Shown in pieces: positions 8,333 through 17,618 of a DNA stretch of 64,000 nucleotides (positions within the stretch are counted from its first letter, which is position 1; the number at the start of each line of letters is the position of its first letter). The position numbers and the translations under genes were made by a program. Origin of the DNA: Lacinutrix sp. C3R15 (lineage in GTDB: Bacteria; Bacteroidota; Bacteroidia; Flavobacteriales; Flavobacteriaceae); the NCBI RefSeq assembly GCF_018860825.1, contig NZ_JAHKPZ010000015.1, positions 310,001-374,000 of the forward strand. The letters run 5' to 3'. Under the pieces are notes generated by a model. The model worked only from the letters and a program-made list of their open reading frames with translations, made no database searches and was not told the origin of the DNA.

Positions 8333-10564
8333 TTATTTATCTCCTCTAGGTTTTCTGTCGTCACGTCCGCGATTATCTCTACCTTTATTATCACGTCCAC
8401 CAGAACGTTTATCATCTCTTGGTGGTCTTGCAACATAACCTTCTGGTTTTGGTAAGATAGCTTTTCTAGAAACTTTTTCTTTTCTAGTTCTAGAATCTAT
8501 ACCAAAGTATTTTACGTCAAAAACATCACCCATGTTTACAACATCAGATACATTTTCTGTACGTTCCCAAGCTAATTCAGATACGTGTAATAATACTTCG
8601 TTACCAGGAGCTTCTGTATATTCAACAACAGCACCAAAGTCAAGCATTTTAATTACTTTAACTTCATAAATGCTACCAACTTGAGGCTTAAATAATAAAG
8701 AATCAATTTTAGCCATTACAGCATCAATACCTTTTTTACCAACACCTAAGATTTCAACAATACCTTCTTCGGTCACTGGATCTTCGTTAATAACAATAGT
8801 AGTTTCTGTTTCTTTTTGCATTTCCTGAATTACTTTTCCACCAGGACCAATTAAAGCACCAATAAATTCGTTAGGAATACGTCTTGAAACCATCGTTGGA
8901 GCATGGTCTTTAACTTCTTCGTTAGGCGTATCAATAGTGTCTGTGATTTTACCTAAGATGTGTAAACGACCTTCACGAGCTTGTTTTAAAGCGTTTACAA
9001 GAATTTCGTAAGATAATCCTTTTACTTTAATATCCATTTGACAAGCTGTAATACCGTCTGCAGTACCAGTTACTTTAAAATCCATATCTCCTAAGTGATC
9101 TTCATCACCTAAAATATCAGATAATACCGCGTATTTTCCAGAATCAGCATCAGAAATTAATCCCATTGCAATACCAGAAACAGGTTTCTTTAATTGTACA
9201 CCAGCATCCATCATTGCCATAGTACCAGCACATACAGTTGCCATAGAAGAAGAACCGTTAGATTCTAAAATTTCTGAAACCACACGTACCGTGTAAGGAC
9301 AATCCTCAGGAACCATACCTTTTAAAGCGCGTTGTGCTAAGTTACCATGTCCTACCTCACGACGAGATGTTCCACGAATAGGTCTAGCTTCTCCCGTTGA
9401 AAAAGGAGGGAAGTTATAGTGTAAATAGAAACGCTCTTCACCTTCATAAGATGGCATATCTATTTGGTTAGCTTCTCTACTTGTACCTAAAGTAACTGTA
9501 GCTAAAGCTTGTGTTTCTCCACGAGTAAAAATAGAAGAACCATGTGTAGATGGTAAATAATCTACCTCACACCAAATTGGTCTAATGTCTGTAGTTTTAC
9601 GACCATCTAAACGTAAACCTTCGTTTAATGTTAAATCTCTAACAGCAGCTTTTTCTGCTTTAGAGTAATATTTTGAAATTAAGCTACCAAAATCTTCTTG
9701 TTCTTCTTCAGAAAAAGAAGCTTTAATTTCTTCTTTTATTTCTGCAAAAGCAGCACCTCTTTCATGTTTAGAAGAACCTGCTTTAGCAACAGCATACACT
9801 TTATCGTATGCCATGTCGTGAATTTTTTTAGCTAAGTCTTCGTCTGTTCTTTCTGGTTCGTATTCACGAACTTCTTTTTTACCAAATGCTTCGGCTAATT
9901 TTACTTGAGCAGCACATTGTACTTTAATAGCTTCGTGTGCAAACTTAATAGCTTCAGTCATTTCTTCTTCAGAAATCTCGTCCATTTCACCTTCTACCAT
10001 CATTACAGAATCGGCAGAAGCACCAATCATCATATCGATATCAGATTCTGCTAATTGTGCTCTTGTTGGGTTGATTATGAATTCACCGTTTACACGACCA
10101 ACTCGAGCTTCAGAGATAGGACATTCAAAAGGAAAATCGGATAATTGAATAGCAGCAGAAGCGGCTAAACCTGCCATAGCATCTGGCATAACATCATCAT
10201 CATGAGACATTAATTGAATCATCACTTGTGTTTCTGAGTGATAATCTTTTGGGAATAATGGACGTAAAACACGGTCTACTAAACGCATTGTTAATACTTC
10301 ACCATCACTTGGTCTTGCTTCTCTTTTAAAGAAACCTCCAGGATAACGACCTGCAGCAGCAAACTTTTCTCTGTAATCTACCGTTAGTGGTAAAAAGTCA
10401 ACGTCTGATTGTTTGTAGTTGGAAACCACTGTACATAATAACATACATTTTCCAGATTGCACAACAACGCTACCATGCGCTTGTTTTGCTAATTTTCCGG
10501 TTTCGATAGAGATTTCTCTACCATCTCCTAGGTCTATGACCTCTTTAAAAACTTTTGGAATCAT
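8333..10564 (-). CDS. pnp: Polyribonucleotide nucleotidyltransferase (PNPase)
   Basis: This is a 3'-to-5' phosphorolytic exoribonuclease that degrades mRNA and releases nucleoside diphosphates. Two RNase PH-like domains (about 1-230 and 315-545) flank an alpha-helical linker. A KH domain with [15 protein letters not shown] follows, then an S1 domain starting [20 protein letters not shown]. The last 30 residues form a charged RG/RD-rich tail that may add RNA binding. The 743-residue length is normal for the group. It lies downstream of rpsO, the conserved bacterial pairing, but a terminator separates the two here. Confidence 0.98.
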   Translation of the reverse strand: MIPKVFKEVIDLGDGREISIETGKLAKQAHGSVVVQSGKCMLLCTVVSNYKQSDVDFLPLTVDYREKFAAAGRYPGGFFKREARPSDGEVLTMRLVDRVLRPLFPKDYHSETQVMIQLMSHDDDVMPDAMAGLAASAAIQLSDFPFECPISEARVGRVNGEFIINPTRAQLAESDIDMMIGASADSVMMVEGEMDEISEEEMTEAIKFAHEAIKVQCAAQVKLAEAFGKKEVREYEPERTDEDLAKKIHDMAYDKVYAVAKAGSSKHERGAAFAEIKEEIKASFSEEEQEDFGSLISKYYSKAEKAAVRDLTLNEGLRLDGRKTTDIRPIWCEVDYLPSTHGSSIFTRGETQALATVTLGTSREANQIDMPSYEGEERFYLHYNFPPFSTGEARPIRGTSRREVGHGNLAQRALKGMVPEDCPYTVRVVSEILESNGSSSMATVCAGTMAMMDAGVQLKKPVSGIAMGLISDADSGKYAVLSDILGDEDHLGDMDFKVTGTADGITACQMDIKVKGLSYEILVNALKQAREGRLHILGKITDTIDTPNEEVKDHAPTMVSRRIPNEFIGALIGPGGKVIQEMQKETETTIVINEDPVTEEGIVEILGVGKKGIDAVMAKIDSLLFKPQVGSIYEVKVIKMLDFGAVVEYTEAPGNEVLLHVSELAWERTENVSDVVNMGDVFDVKYFGIDSRTRKEKVSRKAILPKPEGYVARPPRDDKRSGGRDNKGRDNRGRDDRKPRGDK

Positions 10565-10695
10565 AAATTTTTTAATTCTAATTAAACATTGGTAGTTGTG
10601 TTGTGTAGTTGTTGTGTGACCAATGAAAAACTGTAATTAGCTTCTTCAATTTTGAAATTTATACTCTTTCAAATAGAGTTAGTTTAAAACAAAAA

Positions 10696-10715
10696 ACCAC
10701 GCTGAAAAGCGTGGT
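10696..10715 (-). terminator. Terminator of rpsO
   Basis: An 8-bp stem (ACCACGCT and AGCGTGGT) closed by a GAAA tetraloop is followed on the minus strand by a T-run. It is a strong intrinsic terminator 13 bases after the rpsO stop. It implies that pnp has its own promoter or depends on readthrough. Confidence 0.85.
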
Positions 10716-10728
10716 CTTTTTATTGAGA

Positions 10729-10998
10729 TTATTTTCTTAATCCTAATTCTTTAATAATTGCACGATATCTTAAGATATCTTTCTTTGTTAAGTAGTCTAG
10801 TAATGCACGACGCTTACCTACTAACTTTACTAATGAACGCTCTGTATTATAATCTTTACGATTTTGTTTTAAGTGTTCTGTTAAGTGATTAATTCTTGCA
10901 GTGAATAATGCAATTTGTCCTTCTGCAGAACCTGTGTTTTTGGCGTTACCACCATGTTTTGTAAAGATTTCCTCTTTTCCTTTTTGATCTAAATACAT
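10729..10998 (-). CDS. rpsO: 30S ribosomal protein S15
   Basis: S15 binds 16S rRNA at a three-way junction and primes assembly of the small-subunit platform. The 89-residue length and the motifs KHGGNAKNTGSAEGQIALFT, INHLTEHLKQNRKDYNTERSL and LVGKRRALLDYL match the family. I start at the ATG at 10998; the frame stays open 19 codons further upstream, but that part has no family similarity and overlaps the promoter. A 5'-terminal hairpin in the leader (11031-11047) could serve autoregulation, as S15 represses its own translation in several bacteria. Confidence 0.97.
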   Translation of the reverse strand: MYLDQKGKEEIFTKHGGNAKNTGSAEGQIALFTARINHLTEHLKQNRKDYNTERSLVKLVGKRRALLDYLTKKDILRYRAIIKELGLRK

Positions 10999-11030
10999 GC
11001 TAATATTATTGTAAATGATTTTTATGTACA

Positions 11031-11047
11031 CGAAAGCTCTTCTTTCG
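11031..11047 (-). promoter_or_regulatory. Hairpin at the 5' end of the rpsO leader
   Basis: CGAAAG and CTTTCG form a 6-bp stem around a five-base loop. Given the -7 box at 11053-11060, transcription would start at or just before this hairpin, placing it at the very 5' end of the mRNA. It could stabilise the message or form part of an S15 binding site; this is inference. Confidence 0.4.
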
Positions 11048-11052
11048 AGCGG

Positions 11053-11060
11053 CAAATATA
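11053..11060 (-). promoter_or_regulatory. rpsO promoter -7 box
   Basis: The minus strand reads TATATTTG, an exact match to the flavobacterial TAnnTTTG box, about 55 bases before the chosen rpsO start. No clear TTG -33 element is visible. Confidence 0.5.
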
Positions 11061-11093
11061 AGTATTTTTATTTACATAAATATATAAAAACAA

Positions 11094-11131
11094 AAAAAGA
11101 CCTTTTCAATTTAAAAAGAAAAGGTCTTTTT
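11094..11131 (-). terminator. Terminator of accD
   Basis: A perfect 14-bp stem (AAAAAGACCTTTTC and GAAAAGGTCTTTTT) with a ten-base loop gives a T-run on the minus strand, 18 bases beyond the accD stop. Confidence 0.85.
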
Positions 11132-11148
11132 GTTTATGTTGTTGCTTT

Positions 11149-12006
11149 TTAGGCTCTTAAAGGTTGGTTGAGTACCAGGTCAATATATTGGTTTACTCTG
11201 TTTTTTAATTCGTTTCTGTGCGTAATAAAGTCTAAGAAACCATGTTCTAATAAAAACTCAGAGGTTTGAAAGCCTTCTGGTAATTCTTTTCCGGTAGTAT
11301 CTCTAACAATTCTTGGTCCTGCAAAGCCAATTAAAGCTCCAGGTTCACTAATGTTAATGTCTCCTAGCATGGCAAAGGATGCTGTTGTTCCTCCTGTTGT
11401 TGGGTCTGTGCATAAAGAGATGTATGGTATTCCTGCGTCTGCTAGTTGTGCTAGTTTTACAGAAGTTTTTGCTAATTGCATTAAGGATAATGCTGCTTCC
11501 ATCATACGCGCTCCTCCAGATTTAGAGATAATCATGAATGGTATTTTCTTTTTTAAGGAGTAGTCTGCTGCACGAGCTATTTTTTCTCCTACTACGCTTC
11601 CCATAGAACCTCCAATAAAACTAAAGTCCATACAGGCAATTACTAAATCATTACCTTTTGATTTACCAACTGCAGTACGTACTGCGTCTTTTAGTTTTGT
11701 TTTTTCTTGGGCTGCTTTTAAACGTTCTGGATATTTTTTGGTGTCTTCAAACTTTAAAGGGTCTTTAGATTCTAGTTTAGCATCTAATTCTTTGTATTTA
11801 TTGTCGTCAAAAAGTATTTCAAAATATTCATTACTACCAATTCTTACGTGGTAACCGTCTTCTGGACTTACGTAAAAGTTTTTTTCTAGTTCTTTTGCGT
11901 CTACTATTTTACCTGTTGGTGATTTGTACCAAAGGCCTTTTGGAGTGTCTTTTTTTTCTTGTGTTGAGGTAGTGATACCTTTTTCTTTTCTTTTAAACCA
12001 AGCCAT
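11149..12006 (-). CDS. accD: Acetyl-CoA carboxylase carboxyltransferase, beta subunit, lacking zinc-ribbon cysteines
   Basis: It is one half of the carboxyltransferase that moves the carboxyl group from biotin to acetyl-CoA in fatty acid synthesis; the AccA partner is not in this window. The crotonase-like core (about 100-285) carries [47 protein letters not shown] and [11 protein letters not shown]. In E. coli the N-terminus has a four-Cys zinc ribbon. The corresponding segment here ([12 protein letters not shown] through [12 protein letters not shown]) has no Cys, so zinc binding is lost. The gene is downstream of fba but separated by a terminator and a repeat. Confidence 0.95.
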   Translation of the reverse strand: MAWFKRKEKGITTSTQEKKDTPKGLWYKSPTGKIVDAKELEKNFYVSPEDGYHVRIGSNEYFEILFDDNKYKELDAKLESKDPLKFEDTKKYPERLKAAQEKTKLKDAVRTAVGKSKGNDLVIACMDFSFIGGSMGSVVGEKIARAADYSLKKKIPFMIISKSGGARMMEAALSLMQLAKTSVKLAQLADAGIPYISLCTDPTTGGTTASFAMLGDINISEPGALIGFAGPRIVRDTTGKELPEGFQTSEFLLEHGFLDFITHRNELKNRVNQYIDLVLNQPLRA

Positions 12007-12073
12007 ATAGATTTACGATTTTAGTTTTCTAAAATTAATTTAGTTCGTTCTTATTTAAAATAAGATAAGTGTA

Positions 12074-12081
12074 CAAAATTA
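12074..12081 (-). promoter_or_regulatory. accD promoter -7 box
   Basis: The minus strand reads TAATTTTG, an exact TAnnTTTG match 68 bases before the accD ATG. A TTG lies only 15 bases further upstream, closer than usual. Confidence 0.4.
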
Positions 12082-12148
12082 CTGATTTTATTAATACAAC
12101 TGAAAAATAGAAGAGGCTATCTTGTTTTCTAGCGTTTTTTCTGTATAA

Positions 12149-12194
12149 AAAATTCCGTTTAAGTGCTGGTTCTGTTTAGTTTAAACGGAATTTT
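12149..12194 (-). terminator. Terminator of fba
   Basis: A perfect 14-bp stem (AAAATTCCGTTTAA and TTAAACGGAATTTT) around an 18-base loop is followed by T-rich sequence on the minus strand. It lies beyond the repeat element that follows the fba stop. Confidence 0.75.
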
Positions 12195-12217
12195 ATTTTA
12201 TGTAATTATCTCGGTTT

Positions 12218-12290
12218 GCGTTAGGGATGGAGCAATTGTTGGAGCACATCTTGGATTGCGACTTGCGAGAGCCCGACCCTTGGGTAACGC
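12218..12290. repeat. GCGTTA-bounded intergenic repeat, copy 2 (after fba)
   Basis: This 73-bp element starts GCGTTAGGGATGG and ends GGGTAACGC, so GCGTTA/TAACGC form terminal inverted repeats. It lies 10 bases beyond the fba stop. It aligns, in the opposite orientation, with 3435-3496. From memory, intergenic elements of the form GCGTTAGGGAT...AGCCCGAC are common in flavobacterial genomes; I could not check this here. Confidence 0.65.
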
Positions 12291-12300
12291 CAAAATAATT

Positions 12301-13368
12301 TTAAAGTGTATTTACATTATTTAAATCTTCGAATGCTTTTTTAAGACGTTCTACAAATGTTTGTTCTCCTTTACGTAACCAAACGCGAGGGTCGTAATGT
12401 TTTTTGTTTGGAGATTCTGGACCGTCTGGACTACCTATTTGTGATTGTAAGTATTCGGTTTTTTCAGCCATATAGTCTCTTACTCCTGACATGAATGCGT
12501 ATTGCATATCTGTGTCAATATTCATTTTAATTACACCGTAACCTATTGCTTCTCTAATTTCTTCTAGTGTAGATCCTGATCCACCATGAAATACAAAGTC
12601 AATATGGTTGTGTGGTAAATTGTGTTTTTTAGAAAGGAATTCTTGTGAGTTTTTAAGAATTTTTGGAGTTAGTTTTACGTTTCCTGGTTTGTATACACCA
12701 TGTACGTTACCAAATGCTGCTGCAATAGTAAATTGGTCGCTTACTTTACTTAATTCTTCGTATGCGTAGGCTACTTCTTCTGGTTGTGTGTATAGTTTAG
12801 ACTCGTCTACATCACTATTGTCTACACCATCTTCTTCTCCTCCTGTGATACCTAATTCTATTTCTAGAGTCATGCCCATTTTGCTCATTCTTGCTAGGTA
12901 TTCTTTACATATTTCTATGTTTTCTTCAAGAGGTTCTTCGCTTAAATCAATCATGTGTGAGCTGTATAATGGCTTACCTGTTTCTTTAAAGTGTTGCTCA
13001 CTTGCATCTAATAAACCGTCAATCCATGGTAATAATTTTTTAGCGCAGTGGTCTGTATGTAAAATTACAGGAACACCATAGGCTTCTGCCATTAAGTGTA
13101 TATGTTTAGCGCCTGCTACACTTCCTGCAACAGCTGCTTTTTGGTTTTCATTGCTAAGGCCTTTTCCAGCGTTAAATTGTGCGCCACCATTAGAGAATTG
13201 AATAATAACTGGTGCGTTTAAAGCAGCTGCAGTTTCTAAAACACCATTGATAGTATTAGAGCCAATAACGTTTACTGCAGGCAGTGCAAAGCCTTTTTCT
13301 TTAGCAAGTTTAAAGATTTCTTGTACTTCACGACCTGTTGCTACTCCTGGTTTTATATTATGTGCCAT
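12301..13368 (-). CDS. fbaA: Class II fructose-bisphosphate aldolase
   Basis: It cleaves fructose 1,6-bisphosphate into the two triose phosphates, or runs in reverse in gluconeogenesis. The 355-residue E. coli-like (type A) class II enzyme shows the zinc and catalytic region LHTDHCAKKLLPWIDG, GNVHGVYKPGNV with a zinc His, and the third zinc His in FHGGSGS. A Glu-rich segment, ELGITGGEEDGVDN, is also typical of the type. It is probably a single-gene unit with a promoter box at 13405-13412 and a terminator after the repeat. Confidence 0.97.
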   Translation of the reverse strand: MAHNIKPGVATGREVQEIFKLAKEKGFALPAVNVIGSNTINGVLETAAALNAPVIIQFSNGGAQFNAGKGLSNENQKAAVAGSVAGAKHIHLMAEAYGVPVILHTDHCAKKLLPWIDGLLDASEQHFKETGKPLYSSHMIDLSEEPLEENIEICKEYLARMSKMGMTLEIELGITGGEEDGVDNSDVDESKLYTQPEEVAYAYEELSKVSDQFTIAAAFGNVHGVYKPGNVKLTPKILKNSQEFLSKKHNLPHNHIDFVFHGGSGSTLEEIREAIGYGVIKMNIDTDMQYAFMSGVRDYMAEKTEYLQSQIGSPDGPESPNKKHYDPRVWLRKGEQTFVERLKKAFEDLNNVNTL

Positions 13369-13404
13369 ATTATTTTTTGGTTTTTAGTTATAAGTTTGTT
13401 TAAC

Positions 13405-13412
13405 CAAAAGTA
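13405..13412 (-). promoter_or_regulatory. fba promoter -7 box
   Basis: The minus strand reads TACTTTTG, an exact TAnnTTTG match 37 bases before the fba ATG. No TTG is visible at the expected upstream spacing. Confidence 0.45.
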
Positions 13413-13491
13413 CGTAATTTTTAAATAATTATAGTAGAATAAACGTAATCTTAACCAGAAAATATGCTATAACGTTTTCGTATGAATGCTT

Positions 13492-16017
13492 CTAAAAAGG
13501 GTAGTTTATACCTATATTGTATACGGCTTTATTAAAGTTGTAGTTGTAAAACCAACGGTTGTTATCTAGGGCAGGGTTGTAGGTTTTAAAGCCTATATCT
13601 AGCCTTGCTACTGCAAAACCAAAATCATACCTAATACCAAAACCAGAGCCAATGGCTATGTCTTTTAACGAGGAAAAACTTGAAAAAGTAGCTTCGTCGT
13701 TTTCTACATCATCAAGTACATTCCAGATGTTACCAACGTCTATAAATAGAGCAGCGTTAACATTGCCAAATACATTAAATCTGTTTTCAATACTAAATGC
13801 TAGTTTTAGATTAGCTTCATTAAACTCATTGTTAGATTCTGAGCTTCCTGGGCCTAAGCTATAAGCAGTCCATGCGCGATTGTCATTGGTTCCTCCAGCA
13901 AAGAAACTTTTAGAGAAAGGGATGTTTGTAGAGTTGCCATAAGGTATGGCTATACCTAAAAACCCTCGTGCAGCAAGTACATTTTTATTGCCTAAATCCC
14001 AATGACGTATATAATCAAATTCTGTTTTTACATATTGCGAGAATGCGACATTAAAAAATTCGTATTGATCGTTGCTGTTTTTTTCTAGACCAAATACTTT
14101 AGATGCTGTAGAGAATATGTTTCCTGCTAATTCTAATTTAAATCTAAAAATAGAAAAGGTTTCATCAAATAAATTTTCACGTTTGTCTTTTGTGTAATAG
14201 TAATTAGAAGAGAAGATAAGGTTGTTTTCTGTTAACCTGTCTTTACGTTCACTAATAGCAGAAATGGTTTGGTAATCATCATCACTAGAAGTTAAGGAAG
14301 TGTTTTCGTTTAGTACGTCTGTAATAAATAAATCTGCTTCATCTGGAATGGATAAATCAGCGCTATCTGTGGTGTACTCAAGATCTTGGGCAATATCATT
14401 TAAATTATCATAAGAGGTTTGGTATACGTTAAAATAATTGTCTGTATTTAAGTTTCTTACGTATTGTGCGTTAAAAACATCTAATCTGTTAGTTACCATG
14501 TTGTTTGGGTACCACTTGTAATTAAAAGCACCTGTAACCGTTTGTTTGTCTAAACCTATATTAGTTTGGCTTGTCATTGCTAAGGATATAATGGTACTAG
14601 GAAACATGTATTTAGGTATTATTTTTTCGGTATTAAACGGAGAAAATAATCTAGGAATAGTAAGTCTTAGGTTTGCACCAATTTCATTGATGTCAAAAAA
14701 TTGGTCGCTATCATTTGCTGCATCTTTTGAAGCACCAATAGAACCTATAGCAGAAAGTTCTAAGGTTTCTGCACCTTTAAATACATTACGCATAAATATA
14801 CTAGGGTTTAAGGCAAAACCAATGGTTTGTATATTGCTTTGCGAAACTTCTGCACTAAAACCAAGGTTAAATTTCTTTAAAGGGGTTAAGTAAATGTTTG
14901 CAGTAAGAGTAGTATCTCTATTTTCTATATATTCAATATCTGGATATTTAAAGGTTTTTAAATTACTTATATGTCTGTAAGTGCGTGTTCTGTTTATGTC
15001 TTTAAAAATACTGTGAGGAGTAATAAAAACGGCGTCTGTTAATGCTTTAGGGTTATATCGCATTTTACCGATACTAAATAAATTGTAATTGTTGTAGGTT
15101 AAAGTGTCACTTATTGTTTTGTTTCTGTTTTCATAAGAGCTGTTGGTATATATATTAACATCTTTAACGGTGTATTTTTTAAAAGGACTAGTGTAGTTAG
15201 AGTCTTGTTTTCTTAATACTCTGTTTTTAATTTGTAAATCTACAATTACTTTTTGGTCGTTATTAATAGAGTCCATTTCAAAAAACACATAATCTTGGCT
15301 AAAATGATAGATACCAGAATTTAAAAATAGATCTGTAATACGTTGTCTTTCTAGCTCAAAATTAACAGACTTATACTGTTCTTTTTTAATGAGGGATTTG
15401 TTTTTTTCTGCTTGATATAGAGAGTCTAAAATAGGTGTTTCTATAGAGGTTATTAGGGAGTCTACTTTATAAAGTTTTCCTGTATTTACCGTGTATTTTA
15501 CAGCCGCTTTTTTGTTGGATAAAGTATCTGTTGAAGCGGTTGCTTTGGCATTAAACCAGCCGTTATTAATATAGTAGGCTTCTAAAAGATTAATGGATTT
15601 ATTGGTTTTAGATTCGTCAATAATTACCGGAGCTTCTCCTGTTTTTTTTAGCCAAGCATTAAAGTTTACTTTAGATTCTAAGTATTTGTCTAGTTGTTTT
15701 TTTGAAAGAAAATTTTCTAAACGTTTTTTTCGTTTAGGATTTCTATTGATTTGTTCGTTTACAATAGAATCTATATTAGGTCTTGCTGTATTGTATATGT
15801 GAAGGCGTAAAGGTATTCCTAAAAGTTTTCGGTTTGGACTTTGAAATAGCAGGTTGTTTATGCGTTCTGAGTTTACTTTTTTGTTATTTACAACTATACT
15901 GTTATTAACCAATAGGTGTTTATTATCTGCAACTCTTTTAACTGAATCACACGAAGTGAAAAACACAGTAAGTAATACAAGTATTATTAAATTGGTATTA
16001 AAGGGTTGTGGATTCAA
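13492..16017 (-). CDS. tamL: TamL-type Omp85 lipoprotein (BamA/TamA family)
   Basis: This 841-residue Omp85-family outer-membrane barrel helps insert or assemble other outer-membrane proteins. It differs from TamA in being a lipoprotein: the signal ends in LTVFFTSC with Cys23 as the lipidated residue. POTRA-like repeats occupy roughly residues 30-350. The C-terminal part is a 16-strand-type barrel ending in Phe (YNIGINYPF), the usual beta-signal. It is divergent from the TrmH-family gene. The order tamL-trmH-porT-ubiE resembles what I recall from Flavobacterium johnsoniae, where TamL was named. No tamB is adjacent. Confidence 0.85.
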   Translation of the reverse strand: MNPQPFNTNLIILVLLTVFFTSCDSVKRVADNKHLLVNNSIVVNNKKVNSERINNLLFQSPNRKLLGIPLRLHIYNTARPNIDSIVNEQINRNPKRKKRLENFLSKKQLDKYLESKVNFNAWLKKTGEAPVIIDESKTNKSINLLEAYYINNGWFNAKATASTDTLSNKKAAVKYTVNTGKLYKVDSLITSIETPILDSLYQAEKNKSLIKKEQYKSVNFELERQRITDLFLNSGIYHFSQDYVFFEMDSINNDQKVIVDLQIKNRVLRKQDSNYTSPFKKYTVKDVNIYTNSSYENRNKTISDTLTYNNYNLFSIGKMRYNPKALTDAVFITPHSIFKDINRTRTYRHISNLKTFKYPDIEYIENRDTTLTANIYLTPLKKFNLGFSAEVSQSNIQTIGFALNPSIFMRNVFKGAETLELSAIGSIGASKDAANDSDQFFDINEIGANLRLTIPRLFSPFNTEKIIPKYMFPSTIISLAMTSQTNIGLDKQTVTGAFNYKWYPNNMVTNRLDVFNAQYVRNLNTDNYFNVYQTSYDNLNDIAQDLEYTTDSADLSIPDEADLFITDVLNENTSLTSSDDDYQTISAISERKDRLTENNLIFSSNYYYTKDKRENLFDETFSIFRFKLELAGNIFSTASKVFGLEKNSNDQYEFFNVAFSQYVKTEFDYIRHWDLGNKNVLAARGFLGIAIPYGNSTNIPFSKSFFAGGTNDNRAWTAYSLGPGSSESNNEFNEANLKLAFSIENRFNVFGNVNAALFIDVGNIWNVLDDVENDEATFSSFSSLKDIAIGSGFGIRYDFGFAVARLDIGFKTYNPALDNNRWFYNYNFNKAVYNIGINYPF

Positions 16018-16120
16018 GAATGTTATGTGATAAATTAATACTAATTTTGTTTTAATGAATTTAAGGTTTCATCTTTAGCCAATAAAATCTTTTTTATAGT
16101 TTCAAAAATACATTATTTAC

Positions 16121-16846
16121 ATGTTAACCAAAAGCCAAATAAAATTAATAACTAGTTTAAAGCAAAAAAAGTATAGACAGCAGGAAGGTTTGTTTGTTGC
16201 AGAGGGATTAAAAACAATTAAAGAATTATTAAACTCTTCTTTAGAGTTGTATCATGTATTTACAATAGAGTCTTTTCACATTACTGGCGAAGCAGAAACG
16301 ATTATAACAGAAAAAGAGTTAAAGAAAATTAGTTTTTTAACTACACCTAACAAGGCTCTAGCTGTATTTAAAATACCAAAAACTCAAGAGGTAAATACCA
16401 ATTCACTTATTGTTGCTTTAGATGATGTTAGAGATCCTGGTAATTTAGGAACTATAATTAGGTTATGCGATTGGTTTGGTATTAGAGATTTGGTTTGCAG
16501 CAATGCTACTGTAGATTGTTATAATCCAAAAGTAATACAAGCCACTATGGGGTCTATAACTAGAGTTAATATTAGTTATTTGCATCTAGAAAACTTTTTA
16601 AAAGAAACTACAACAGCAGTTTTTGGTACTTTTATGGATGGCGAAAATGTATATAAAAGCCAGTTACCAAATAAAGGTGTTTTAGTTTTAGGAAACGAAG
16701 CTAATGGCATTTCTGCATCTATTGAAGCATTAGCAAGTAAAAGAATAAGTATTCCTAGATTTGGGCAATTACAAGCAACAGAAAGTTTAAACGTTGCAAC
16801 TGCAACCGCTATTTTATTAAGTGAGTTTAAAAGAGAAAGTGTTTAG
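16121..16846 (+). CDS. TrmH/SpoU-family RNA 2'-O-methyltransferase
   Basis: It is predicted to use SAM to methylate ribose 2'-OH groups in rRNA or tRNA. The N-terminal substrate-binding part (about 1-95) leads into a SPOUT knot domain with motif 1 DDVRDPGNLGTIIRLCDWFG, motif 2 VLGNEANGIS and motif 3 SLNVATATAILLSEF. The 241-residue length is normal. The target nucleotide cannot be inferred, so no symbol is given. It is convergent with porT, with no clear terminator in the 55-base gap. Confidence 0.92.
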   Translation: MLTKSQIKLITSLKQKKYRQQEGLFVAEGLKTIKELLNSSLELYHVFTIESFHITGEAETIITEKELKKISFLTTPNKALAVFKIPKTQEVNTNSLIVALDDVRDPGNLGTIIRLCDWFGIRDLVCSNATVDCYNPKVIQATMGSITRVNISYLHLENFLKETTTAVFGTFMDGENVYKSQLPNKGVLVLGNEANGISASIEALASKRISIPRFGQLQATESLNVATATAILLSEFKRESV

Positions 16847-16901
16847 AAATTTTTTTGAACACTTTTAAGTTTGGTTTTAGCTTACTAAAAAGTGGCTTGT
16901 T

Positions 16902-17615
16902 TTATTGAAAAGTTAAGTTTATAAATAATCCTCTGGTTTTCATGCTTGAAATGTTTCCTGTCCATGGGCTGTTTGGGTCTTCATCAGGCACAATTTCTTC
17001 ATTTAAAGCAAAAATACCACGAACAGAAGGAGTGAATTTAAAGAAGAATAAATAGAAATCAATACCAAAACCAACTTCATAATACATGTTGTTTTTTTTC
17101 ATTCTAAACTCTCCAGCACTATTGTCATCAGGATTGTCTTGGTTACTTGAAAGGTTTAAAGCGGTAGAAATACCACCAACAATAAATGGTTTAAAGTTGT
17201 TAATACGTTTTGTAGAAAATTTTAAAAGTAATGGTATGTGTATGTATGTAGATTTAACTTCTCTTATTAAATCTGCATCTGTAAACGCTATTCCTTCAAA
17301 ATAACTTTCGTCATAAATTAAATTTCTAGAAGTTATAAATAAACCTGGTTCTAATCTTACATCTATATAATCATTAACTCTTAAATTACCAACAAGACCA
17401 ACGTTAAAACCTGTACTTGTTTCTACTTGAATATCTTTTTTATTTTCGTAATAATCAAAATTAAAATTATAGCTATTAAACCCAAGAAAGTAACCATAGC
17501 TTAAACGTGCTTTATCTACGTTTTCATTGTTTTTTATACGTTCTTTGCTAAATAACTGAGCAGAAGAGGTTTGAAAAACAAAAAGAGTGATTACTATAGT
17601 AAGTATATTTTTCAT
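16902..17615 (-). CDS. porT: Outer-membrane protein PorT/SprT of the type IX secretion system
   Basis: This is a predicted 237-residue beta-barrel envelope protein. A cleavable signal peptide of about 19 residues ends at Ala-Gln, and the mature part has alternating amphipathic strands with YMEVGFGIDFYLFFFKFTPS-like barrel segments. Its place directly after ubiE (three bases) and next to the TrmH and TamL genes is where PorT/SprT sits in flavobacteria. PorT is required for T9SS secretion and gliding. Sequence alone would support only an outer-membrane-barrel call; the neighbourhood raises it to PorT. Confidence 0.78.
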   Translation of the reverse strand: MKNILTIVITLFVFQTSSAQLFSKERIKNNENVDKARLSYGYFLGFNSYNFNFDYYENKKDIQVETSTGFNVGLVGNLRVNDYIDVRLEPGLFITSRNLIYDESYFEGIAFTDADLIREVKSTYIHIPLLLKFSTKRINNFKPFIVGGISTALNLSSNQDNPDDNSAGEFRMKKNNMYYEVGFGIDFYLFFFKFTPSVRGIFALNEEIVPDEDPNSPWTGNISSMKTRGLFINLTFQ

Positions 17616-17618
17616 AAA

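Noticed and set aside
10999-11055. 19-codon N-terminal extension of S15
   Set aside because: It overlaps the promoter box and leader hairpin, has no similarity to S15, and the ATG at 10998 gives the normal 89-residue protein.
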